Made by a program: the position numbers and the translations under genes
Shown: in pieces, positions 1 through 6,531 of the stretch
How positions within the stretch are numbered: the first letter of the stretch is position 1
How the letters are laid out: the number at the start of each line of letters is the position of its first letter
Notes under the pieces: generated by a model
The model's input: only the letters and a program-made list of their open reading frames with translations
Databases searched by the model: none
What the model was told of the DNA's origin: nothing
Source: Phycisphaerae bacterium
GTDB lineage: Bacteria > Planctomycetota > Phycisphaerae > Sedimentisphaerales > Anaerohalosphaeraceae
Assembly (NCBI GenBank): GCA_003567095.1
Contig: PXAQ01000139.1
Coordinates: 1 to 9,073 of the forward strand
DNA length: 9,073 bases
Direction: 5' to 3'

Positions 1-1
1 G

Positions 2-2077
2 ATTACCTCGCGCATCACGGCGCTGATCGAGGCCGGCGTGGCGCCGTGGCAGATTTGCGCGATTACGTTTACCAACAAGGCCGCCGAGGAGATGCGGTTT
101 CGCGTGGTCCAGAACACCTCGACCACGGCGGTGCATGTCAGCACGTTTCACTCGCTGTGTGTGCGGATATTGCGGCAGTACGCCGACCAAGCGGGCATCA
201 CGGCAAATTTCAGTATTTATGATGTCGATGATCAGAAGCGGTGTATGAAAGAAGCGATTGCCGCCTGCCAGGTCGATTCGAGCCGCTTTACGCCGGCACA
301 ACTGCTAAATTTCATTTCGCGATTGAAAAACGACCTGGAAGATGAGGCGGCGTTTGCGGCGCGGGCGGATGATTATTTCAGCAAGTACGCCGCGCGGATT
401 TACAACACATACCAGGCGCTGATGCGGCAGAACAACGCCCTGGATTTTGACGATTTGCTGGTCAAAACGGCGTTTCTGTTGCGCGACCATCCCGAGGTGC
501 GGCAGGCCCTGAGCGACCGCTTTGGCTACCTGCTGGTCGATGAGTATCAGGACACCAACCACGCGCAGTATCAGATTGCCAAGGGCCTTGCCCTGGCTCA
601 TCGCAATATCTGTGTGACCGGCGATCCAGACCAGTCGATTTACCGCTGGCGCGGGGCCGATATTCAGAACATTCTGGCGTTTGAAAAAGACTGGCCCGAG
701 GCGGTGGTGGTCAAGCTGGAGGAAAATTTCCGCTCGACGCCGAACATTCTTGAGAAGGCCTCGCAGCTTATTTCCGTCAACACTCAGCGCAAGCACAAGG
801 ATTTGATCGCCACGCGGCCGGCCGGCGAGCCGGTTACCATCGAGGCCTGCGACGATGAGGCCGAAGAGACCGCCCATGTCTCCGAGCGGATCAAGGCGCT
901 GATTGCCGACGGGATCGATCCCAACGAGATCGCGGTGTTTTACCGCGTCAATTCGATGAGCCGGACGATTGAAGAATCGCTGATTCGCCTGCGGCTGCCG
1001 TATCAGGTCGTCCGGGGGGTGGAGTTCTATGCGCGCAAAGAGATTCGCGATATGCTCAGTTACCTGAAAGTGATTGTCAACAGCCAGGACGACATCGCCT
1101 TTCAGCGCGCCATCGGGACGCACCCGCGCGGCATCGGCAAGACCTCGGTCCAGCGGCTCGAGCAATACGCCCGCAAGATGGGACTGAGCCTGCTGGCCGC
1201 AGCCGCCCGGGCCGATCAGGTCGAGGCGATCAACCGTCCCACGCAGGGGCGCCTCAAAGCGTTTGCGGCCATGATCGACAAATTCCGCCGTGAGAAGGAC
1301 GGGCCGGTCGGGCCGCTGATGGATTGCGTGTTTGGCGAGACCGGTTACGCCGACGCCTTGAAAAAAAGCGGCCAGGACGCCGAGAGCGCGATCGACAATG
1401 TCAACGAGCTGATCAATGCTGCCGCCGAGTACGATACGCAAACCGAGGCCCCCTCGCTGACCGACTACCTGCAGACCATTGCGCTGTACAGCGATACCGA
1501 TGCCTATGATCCGGAGGCCGGTCGTGTGTCGCTGATGACGCTGCACGCGGCCAAGGGGCTGGAGTTTGACCATGTGTTCATTATCGGCGTCGAGGAGGGC
1601 CTCCTGCCGCACGAGCGCAGCCTGGACGGCGGCAAGGACGATATGGAAGAGGAACGCCGCCTGCTGTTTGTCGGGATGACCCGGGCCCGACGGTATCTGC
1701 ACATCACCTATGCCCGCCATCGCATCATCCGGGGGCAGTTTATCCGCTCGACGCCGTCGCCGTTTTTGTATGAAATCGGCTTTCAAGGCGAACAAACCGG
1801 TGATTTTGATGAGGATTGGGACGCTCCGGAGCGTGTTTCGACGTGGGATACGCCGCCGAGCCGACAGGGACCTGCCAAGCGTTCAGCGGCTGCCGGTGTC
1901 TCCGGCAAAGGCGGTTTTCGGCCCAATGAGCTGGTTCATCACGCCAAATTCGGTCTAGGACGGGTCAAGGAGTATCTGGATCTCGGGGCCGACAGTATTG
2001 TCGTGGTGAAATTCAATTCTGGACAGACCAAATCGCTCATGCTAAAATACGCCAAACTGGAACGTGTCGGACGGTAA
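2..2077 (+). CDS. pcrA: UvrD/PcrA-type superfamily 1A DNA helicase, 5' end missing
   Basis: ATP-dependent 3'-5' DNA helicase of the UvrD/PcrA/Rep family, cytoplasmic, acting in DNA repair and replication-fork maintenance. The frame is open from base 2. The residues before the GTG at 38 still match the family (TSRI..LIE.G), so the gene starts left of the window and the Walker A (GxGKT) segment is not visible. About 691 residues remain. Visible helicase motifs are Ia (ITFTNKAAEEM, about 62-94), Ib (TFHSLCVRILR, about 145-180), II (DEYQDTN, 539-559), III (GDPDQSIYRWRGAD, 620-661), IV (ENFRST, about 721-738), V (TLHAAKGLEFDHVFI, about 1538-1582) and VI (EEERRLLFVGMTRAR, about 1646-1690). After a polar linker, the last 53 residues (FRPNELVHHAKFGLGRV onward) resemble the Tudor-like tail that contacts RNA polymerase in PcrA/UvrD. 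That tail favours PcrA/UvrD over Rep; pcrA versus uvrD is a naming choice. A pgi gene follows after 45 bases. Confidence 0.95.
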   Translation: MTSRITALIEAGVAPWQICAITFTNKAAEEMRFRVVQNTSTTAVHVSTFHSLCVRILRQYADQAGITANFSIYDVDDQKRCMKEAIAACQVDSSRFTPAQLLNFISRLKNDLEDEAAFAARADDYFSKYAARIYNTYQALMRQNNALDFDDLLVKTAFLLRDHPEVRQALSDRFGYLLVDEYQDTNHAQYQIAKGLALAHRNICVTGDPDQSIYRWRGADIQNILAFEKDWPEAVVVKLEENFRSTPNILEKASQLISVNTQRKHKDLIATRPAGEPVTIEACDDEAEETAHVSERIKALIADGIDPNEIAVFYRVNSMSRTIEESLIRLRLPYQVVRGVEFYARKEIRDMLSYLKVIVNSQDDIAFQRAIGTHPRGIGKTSVQRLEQYARKMGLSLLAAAARADQVEAINRPTQGRLKAFAAMIDKFRREKDGPVGPLMDCVFGETGYADALKKSGQDAESAIDNVNELINAAAEYDTQTEAPSLTDYLQTIALYSDTDAYDPEAGRVSLMTLHAAKGLEFDHVFIIGVEEGLLPHERSLDGGKDDMEEERRLLFVGMTRARRYLHITYARHRIIRGQFIRSTPSPFLYEIGFQGEQTGDFDEDWDAPERVSTWDTPPSRQGPAKRSAAAGVSGKGGFRPNELVHHAKFGLGRVKEYLDLGADSIVVVKFNSGQTKSLMLKYAKLERVGR

Positions 2078-2122
2078 ATTCATAGAGTAGAGGTCAGACG
2101 ATAATTAATAGGGAGATTAAAG

Positions 2123-3532
2123 ATGACGCAGCACAACGTTCATGTGTACTATAAGAATGTTACGTCGGAGATGCTCGGCCCGGAGCATGGCATTTCCCGC
2201 ATTCAGTTTGAGCAGTTGGCCCAGAAAACCGGCCCGCTGATCGCCGAGCTGAACCGCCAGCGCGATGCCGGCCAGACGGCCTATCGTGATCTGCCGTACA
2301 ATACGCAGTACCCCGAGCAGGTCAAGACGATGGCCGCACAGATTCGAAACGACTGTGAGAATTTTGTTGTGCTGGGTATCGGCGGCTCGGCGCTGGGCAA
2401 TATCGCGGTGCAGTCGGCGCTGAATCCGGCGCTGTACAATTGGGACGACGCCCAGCGCAGCGGCCCGCGGTTGTTTGTGTTTGACAATGTCGATCCGCAC
2501 CAGTTCGGCAGTTTTCTCGACTGGGTCGGCGATCGCCTGGACAGGACGATTTTCAACGTCATCAGCAAGTCCGGCCGGACCGCCGAGACCGCTGCGCAGA
2601 TGCTGGTGATTTTCGAGATGATCCGGCAGAAACTGGGCCCAGAAGGACTCAAAAAGCAGGTCATCGCCACCACCGACGCCACATCGGGCACCCTTCGCAA
2701 GATCGCCGACGCGGCGGCCCTGCGCACATTGGAGGTGCCCGACGGGGTCGGGGGGCGGTTCAGTGTACTCAGCCCGGTCGGCCTGCTCAGTGCGGCGGTG
2801 TGCGGGATTGATATCGATGCGCTGCTGGCCGGTGCGCGGGCGATGGACCAGCGCTGCAAAACAGAAGCGTTTTTCGACAATCCCGCCGCGCTCAATGCGG
2901 CGATCAACTGGCATTTGTACAACCGCGGCAAGCATATTTCCGTGATGATGCCGTATTCTCATTCGCTTAAAGATCTGGCCGACTGGTATCGCCAGCTATG
3001 GGCCGAAAGTTTGGGCAAGTCCCACGACCTGCAAGGCAGTGAGGTTTTTGTCGGCCCTACGCCGGTCAACGCGTTGGGCGCGACCGACCAGCACAGCCAA
3101 GTGCAGCTTTACCGCCAAGGGCCGAACAATAAACTCTTCACCTTCCTGCAGGTCAAGACGTTTAATCGGGATGTGGTCATCGGCCCAGCCCCGGAAACGG
3201 CCCCGGAGCTGGGCTACCTGGCCGACCAGCCGATGTCGCGGCTGCTGAACGCCGAAAAGACCGCCACCGAGTACGCGCTGCTGAGCGACAAACGCCCCTG
3301 TTTGACGGTGCTGTTTGACACAATCGACGCCGGCACGGTGGGCCAGTTCATTTACCTGTATGAGGTGACCACGTCGCTGGCGGGCCTGCTGTTCAATATC
3401 AACGCCTACGACCAGCCGGCGGTGGAGCTGGGCAAAGATGCGACCTTTGCGCTGATGGACAAGCCCGGCAGCGAGGCGCTGGCTGAAAAGATCCGGCCCG
3501 TGGCGCGTATGGATGATTCCTTTCTGATCTGA
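2123..3532 (+). CDS. pgi: Glucose-6-phosphate isomerase
   Basis: Cytoplasmic phosphoglucose isomerase interconverting glucose-6-phosphate and fructose-6-phosphate (glycolysis, gluconeogenesis, entry to nucleotide-sugar synthesis). The protein has 469 residues, matching the shorter bacterial/archaeal-type enzymes (about 450) rather than the 550-residue E. coli form. Family marks seen: GIGGSALGN (85-93), the phosphate-binding loop SKSGRTAET (148-156), GGRFSVLSPVG (210-220), WAESLGK with the likely catalytic Glu295, TDQHSQ with His324, FLQVKTFNRD (341-350), and the C-terminal YEVTTSLAGLL...ELGK with the likely catalytic Lys438. All expected catalytic residues are present, so it should be active. 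The ATG at 2123 has AGGGAG at 2110-2115, seven bases upstream. It lies 45 bases after the helicase and 44 bases before manC, consistent with one operon. In that setting it supplies fructose-6-phosphate for mannose activation. Confidence 0.97.
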   Translation: MTQHNVHVYYKNVTSEMLGPEHGISRIQFEQLAQKTGPLIAELNRQRDAGQTAYRDLPYNTQYPEQVKTMAAQIRNDCENFVVLGIGGSALGNIAVQSALNPALYNWDDAQRSGPRLFVFDNVDPHQFGSFLDWVGDRLDRTIFNVISKSGRTAETAAQMLVIFEMIRQKLGPEGLKKQVIATTDATSGTLRKIADAAALRTLEVPDGVGGRFSVLSPVGLLSAAVCGIDIDALLAGARAMDQRCKTEAFFDNPAALNAAINWHLYNRGKHISVMMPYSHSLKDLADWYRQLWAESLGKSHDLQGSEVFVGPTPVNALGATDQHSQVQLYRQGPNNKLFTFLQVKTFNRDVVIGPAPETAPELGYLADQPMSRLLNAEKTATEYALLSDKRPCLTVLFDTIDAGTVGQFIYLYEVTTSLAGLLFNINAYDQPAVELGKDATFALMDKPGSEALAEKIRPVARMDDSFLI

Positions 3533-3559
3533 AAACGGGGTGCGAAGACGACCCTTTTC
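3531..3559 (+). other. Hairpin filling most of the pgi-manC gap
   Basis: GAAAA at 3531-3535 pairs with TTTTC at 3555-3559, and GGGT at 3538-3541 pairs with ACCC at 3551-3554, leaving a two-base bulge and a nine-base loop. The stem begins inside the pgi stop codon and ends two bases before the manC ribosome binding site (GGAGGG, 3562-3567). No T-run follows beyond the four Ts inside the stem itself, so it is not a standard intrinsic terminator. It could be an mRNA stability or processing element, or chance. Confidence 0.3.
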
Positions 3560-3576
3560 GCGGAGGGCATTGAGGT

Positions 3577-4665
3577 ATGGATTTTGCTGTAATTATGGCC
3601 GGCGGTACCGGAAAGCGGCTCTGGCCGCTGAGCCGGAAGAAACGTCCCAAGCAGGTGCTTCGGATATTGGATGACCAGACGCTGCTTCGCAGTTGTTTTG
3701 AGCGTATGCGGCGCCGTTTTGATCTGCGTAATATCCTCGTGCTGACCAATGCCGATTTTGTCGATACGGTGCGCGAGAACCTGATGGAGCTGCCCAAACA
3801 AAATGTTATCGCCGAGCCGGTGGTGCGCGATACCGCCGGGGCGATCGGCCTGGCCGCGACGGTGTTGAGTAAATATGATCCCGAATCCACGATGGCGGTC
3901 GTCACGGCCGATCAGATTCTCGAGCCGCCCAAGGTCTTTGACACCGCGCTGGATCGTGCTGTGTCCTTTGTCAACGAGCACCCCGATAGCCTGGTGACCT
4001 TTGCCGTCAAGCCGACGTTTCCCAGTACGCAATTCGGCTATATCAAGCTCAGCGGGGCGGTGCCGTTAGGCGAGTCCCGCGATGCGGTGCGGCGGGTCGA
4101 GACCTTTCAGGAAAAGCCCGACGAAGCGACCGCCTACGCATACCTCGAGGATGACCGCTATTTTTGGAATTCGGGCCTGTTTGTCTGGAAGAGTCGAACG
4201 ATTCTCGCACGCCTGGAAGAGTTTCTTCCCGACTGCCGCGAGCCGCTCAAAAAGATTCAAACCGACTGGGGTACGGCGGATCAGCAGACCACGTTGGACG
4301 AATGGTTTCGCCGGCTGCCGAAGATCAGCATCGATTACGCGGTGCTGGAAAAGGCCAGGGACGTCTGTGCGATTCCGCTGGAATGTCGATGGCTTGATAT
4401 GGGCTCGTTCGCCTCGCTGAGCGACATTATTCGCTCCGATGCCGAAAACAACATTGTCGTGGCCGGGCACAGTGAACTGCTGGACTGTAAAAACAACATC
4501 GTCGTGACCGAACAGAAAGGGCACCTGCTGGCGTTGATCGGACTGGACAATATGATCGTCGCCCACAGTCCGGACGCTACGCTGGTGTGCCCGGCCAATC
4601 AGGCCCATCGCCTCAAAGAGCTGATGGACCATCTTCAGAAGCACGGTCGCGACACATACCTGTGA
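3577..4665 (+). CDS. manC: Mannose-1-phosphate guanylyltransferase (GDP-mannose pyrophosphorylase)
   Basis: Transfers GMP from GTP to mannose-1-phosphate to give GDP-mannose, the donor for exopolysaccharide, O-antigen or glycan synthesis and the precursor of GDP-fucose; cytoplasmic. The 362-residue protein is a nucleotidyltransferase domain plus a short C-terminal beta-helix-like part. It lacks the phosphomannose isomerase cupin of bifunctional ManC/AlgA. Seen: the nucleotide-binding signature AGGTGKRLWPLSR..RPKQ (8-26), EPVVRDTAGAIG (80-91), TADQIL (110-115; the metal-binding Asp is kept, but the usual following His is Gln), FQEKPD (178-182), YFWNSGLFVWK (195-205), KISIDYAVLEKA (249-260) and WLDMGSFASL (272-281). 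The ATG at 3577 has GGAGGG at 3562-3567, nine bases away. Substrate choice within the nucleotidyltransferase family is inferred from the RLWPLSR..PKQ signature, typical of mannose-1-phosphate enzymes. The phosphomannose isomerase and phosphomannomutase needed upstream in the pathway are not in the window. Confidence 0.9.
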   Translation: MDFAVIMAGGTGKRLWPLSRKKRPKQVLRILDDQTLLRSCFERMRRRFDLRNILVLTNADFVDTVRENLMELPKQNVIAEPVVRDTAGAIGLAATVLSKYDPESTMAVVTADQILEPPKVFDTALDRAVSFVNEHPDSLVTFAVKPTFPSTQFGYIKLSGAVPLGESRDAVRRVETFQEKPDEATAYAYLEDDRYFWNSGLFVWKSRTILARLEEFLPDCREPLKKIQTDWGTADQQTTLDEWFRRLPKISIDYAVLEKARDVCAIPLECRWLDMGSFASLSDIIRSDAENNIVVAGHSELLDCKNNIVVTEQKGHLLALIGLDNMIVAHSPDATLVCPANQAHRLKELMDHLQKHGRDTYL

Positions 4666-4668
4666 GGA
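4664..4668 (+). promoter_or_regulatory. Ribosome binding site overlapping the manC stop codon
   Basis: GAGGA at 4664-4668 shares its first two bases with the manC TGA (4663-4665) and sits seven bases before the ATG at 4676. The layout suggests that the fusion gene is translationally coupled to manC. It also fixes the start of the following gene at 4676. Confidence 0.65.
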
Positions 4669-4675
4669 CATCGTT

Positions 4676-5836
4676 ATGCGCTATCTTGGGATTGATTACG
4701 GTACGAAGCGCACCGGCTTGGCGATCTCTGATGATGCGGAGACGCTGGCCGGGCCGCATTCGGTTATTCAGACGGAGAACGATTTGTACCTGGCTGAGCG
4801 GATCGTCAGCCTGATCGACGAAGAGGCGATTGACGCGGTGGTGGTGGGGCTGCCGCTGAATATGGACGATAGCGAAGGGACGCAGGCCGAAAAGGTGCGT
4901 GCATTTGCCGAGCAATTGTCCGTGATGGTGTCGGTCCCGATTCATTTTCACGACGAGCGGCTGAGCAGTTTTTCCGCCGAGTCGCTGTTTCCTCCCGGGC
5001 AGATGACCCGCCGCCAGAAGCAAAAGCGTCGCGACGCGGTTGCGGCGGCTGTGTTTTTGCAGTCATTTCTGGATGAGCGGCGAACTGACGAGCCGCCGTC
5101 ACAATCGCCTCGGCTTGTGCGGTTGCCGACTCCGGCGGCGTTGGCCGACAGGGCCGCCGCCGAGTTTGTTTCCGCGGCGGTCGAAGCGGCCGGCCGGCGG
5201 GGGTCATTTTACGTCGCCATTTCTGGCGGAAAAACGCCGCGTTTGTTTTTCGAGCGGCTGGCACAGCCCGATATTGCCGGACAGGTTCCCTGGGACAAGA
5301 CGTTTCTGTTTTGGGCCGATGAGCGCTGCGTGCCACCGGAGTCGCCGGACAGTAATTATGCCTTGGCCAAAGACACGTTCCTGAACGCAGTACCTATCCC
5401 GCCGGAGCATGTGTATCGCATTCACGGCGAATATGACGACTGTGTCAAGGCGGCCGATGTGTACGATACGGTGCTGCGCAATGTCTTTGCGCTTGAGGAC
5501 GATGATCTGCCCTGTTTTGACGTGATCGTGCTGGGGCTGGGCCGGGACGGTCACATTGCCTCGCTGCTGCCGGACGATCCGGGCGTGTCGGTTACCGAGG
5601 ATCTGACCTGGCCGGTGTTTAACGAGCAGAACTTCAATCGCGTTACGCTGACCGCCCCGGTGCTTCAGCAGGCGCGGCGTCTTTTGGTGCTGGTAGCCGG
5701 CGCCGAGAAGGCCGAGATCGTCGGCACGATTGTTTCCTCGACGCCGCAACCGCAGCGCTATCCTGCCTATATTCTCTGGCCGGTGCTGGACAAGGTCCTC
5801 TGGCTGATCGATGACGCCGCTGCCTCGGCGTTATAG
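4676..5836 (+). CDS. Fusion: YqgF/RuvX RNase H-fold nuclease + 6-phosphogluconolactonase
   Basis: One 386-residue open frame holds two complete, normally separate proteins. Residues 1-135 are a YqgF/RuvX domain (putative Holliday junction resolvase, also linked to 16S rRNA maturation): GIDYGTKRTGLAISD (5-19, Asp7), VVVGLPLNMDDSEG (55-68), HDERLSSFSAE (92-102) and RRDAVAAAVFLQSFLD (118-133), with all three acidic active-site positions kept. Residues about 147-386 are a full-length 6-phosphogluconolactonase (pgl/devB), hydrolysing 6-phosphoglucono-lactone to 6-phosphogluconate in the oxidative pentose phosphate pathway: AISGGKTPRLFFERLA (181-196), WADERCVPP...DSNYALAK, and LGLGRDGHIASLLP with the catalytic-type His. 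A short polar, Pro-containing linker (about 134-146) joins them. No stop separates the domains. An in-frame GTG at 5117 could mark a former lactonase start, but it has no ribosome binding site. The last six bases overlap the convergent gene. Domain identities are firm; whether the fusion is natural rather than a sequencing error needs relatives. Confidence 0.9.
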   Translation: MRYLGIDYGTKRTGLAISDDAETLAGPHSVIQTENDLYLAERIVSLIDEEAIDAVVVGLPLNMDDSEGTQAEKVRAFAEQLSVMVSVPIHFHDERLSSFSAESLFPPGQMTRRQKQKRRDAVAAAVFLQSFLDERRTDEPPSQSPRLVRLPTPAALADRAAAEFVSAAVEAAGRRGSFYVAISGGKTPRLFFERLAQPDIAGQVPWDKTFLFWADERCVPPESPDSNYALAKDTFLNAVPIPPEHVYRIHGEYDDCVKAADVYDTVLRNVFALEDDDLPCFDVIVLGLGRDGHIASLLPDDPGVSVTEDLTWPVFNEQNFNRVTLTAPVLQQARRLLVLVAGAEKAEIVGTIVSSTPQPQRYPAYILWPVLDKVLWLIDDAAASAL

Positions 5837-6526
5837 AACCGTCTCGGGAGTCAGCGTTTTGAGAATGCGGCAGGAGACGCTTGCCAGCAGGTTCCGAAGT
5901 GGTTCGGTGGACTGGTGGTCGCCGGCGAAGAGGATCGCTGCATCGGCGGCGCGGATGATCTGTGTCCGCTGTGGATGAGCGAGCAGACCGGGGGCATAAA
6001 ACAGGATTACATCATAGTCCTGGGCGGCCGCGGCCAATGCGTTTTCGATGTCCGTTTCCGGAAGCTGCGAGATGTTGCGTGCCGACCAGAGATACAGATT
6101 GTCCAGCGGGGTCGGCGCAGGTGCGGTCGCCGGATGCCGGGCGTCAACCTGAAAGACATGCGACAGCGCATCGCGCTGGATGTCCAGATCAATCAGCAGG
6201 CATTTGGAGGTTTCGGCCAGACGCATGGCCGCGTGGATCGCAATAGTGGCTGGCAGGTCGCGCGGATTGTCGGCCACCAGAAGAATACTGCGTGCGTGTC
6301 CGTTTTCGTTTGCCATGGTGTCCAGTAGAGACAGTAAATCGCATGTCGCCTCGGTTTTTGGTTTGAGGGCGGCAGCGTGTAGCGCATTTTTTCTCCGGTG
6401 CAGCAGGCTGACCGCCCCGCACACCAGCACGGCCAGGAAAATCCCGCCCACGATGACATACAGCCAACTGGAATACATCAGCTCCGTAAACCAGTCCGGT
6501 AGACTCTCGGCGACGAAGACGTCCAT
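5831..6526 (-). CDS. Membrane-anchored ParA/BY-kinase-like protein with degenerate nucleotide site
   Basis: The protein has 231 residues from the ATG at 6526. An alternative TTG at 6535 would add three residues and overlap the upstream stop as TTGA; neither start has a strong ribosome binding site. A short N-terminal segment precedes one transmembrane helix (about 20-42), followed by HRRK, which suggests a cytoplasmic C-terminal domain. That domain follows the layout of MinD/ParA/BY-kinase ATPases: strand ILLVADNP (81-88), helix, then CLLIDLDIQR (109-118) like the Walker A' of BY-kinases, YDVILFYAPG (171-180) at the Walker B position, and RAADAAILF (192-200). The Walker A consensus NPGEGKST is here NPRDLPAT (87-94), so the lysine is proline. 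The Walker B aspartate is tyrosine (Tyr177). There is no C-terminal tyrosine cluster. It is probably a non-hydrolysing pseudo-ATPase scaffold; the fold assignment is my inference from strand pattern. It follows the coiled-coil gene almost without a gap, so the two are likely co-translated partners. Confidence 0.75.
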   Translation of the reverse strand: MDVFVAESLPDWFTELMYSSWLYVIVGGIFLAVLVCGAVSLLHRRKNALHAAALKPKTEATCDLLSLLDTMANENGHARSILLVADNPRDLPATIAIHAAMRLAETSKCLLIDLDIQRDALSHVFQVDARHPATAPAPTPLDNLYLWSARNISQLPETDIENALAAAAQDYDVILFYAPGLLAHPQRTQIIRAADAAILFAGDHQSTEPLRNLLASVSCRILKTLTPETVL

Positions 6527-6531
6527 AGCGA

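Noticed and set aside
305..1795. 496-codon open frame on the minus strand inside the helicase gene
   Set aside because: It is antisense to a clearly conserved helicase and its translation shows no domain I recognise. Long antisense frames are common opposite GC-biased genes.
2100..2105. GATAAT as a -10 box for a pgi promoter
   Set aside because: No acceptable -35 box lies 16-18 bases upstream; the best match (TTCATA) is only 15 bases away and weak.
2117..2962. 281-codon minus-strand open frame inside pgi
   Set aside because: It lies entirely opposite conserved Pgi motifs and has no recognisable domain or ribosome binding site.
5117..5836. Separate 6-phosphogluconolactonase gene starting at an in-frame GTG
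   Set aside because: No stop codon ends the RuvX part and no ribosome binding site precedes the GTG, so translation would run through from 4676.
5840..5879. CGTCTC/GAGACG inverted repeat near the convergent ends as a bidirectional terminator
   Set aside because: The arms are six bases with a 28-base loop and no T-run on either strand.
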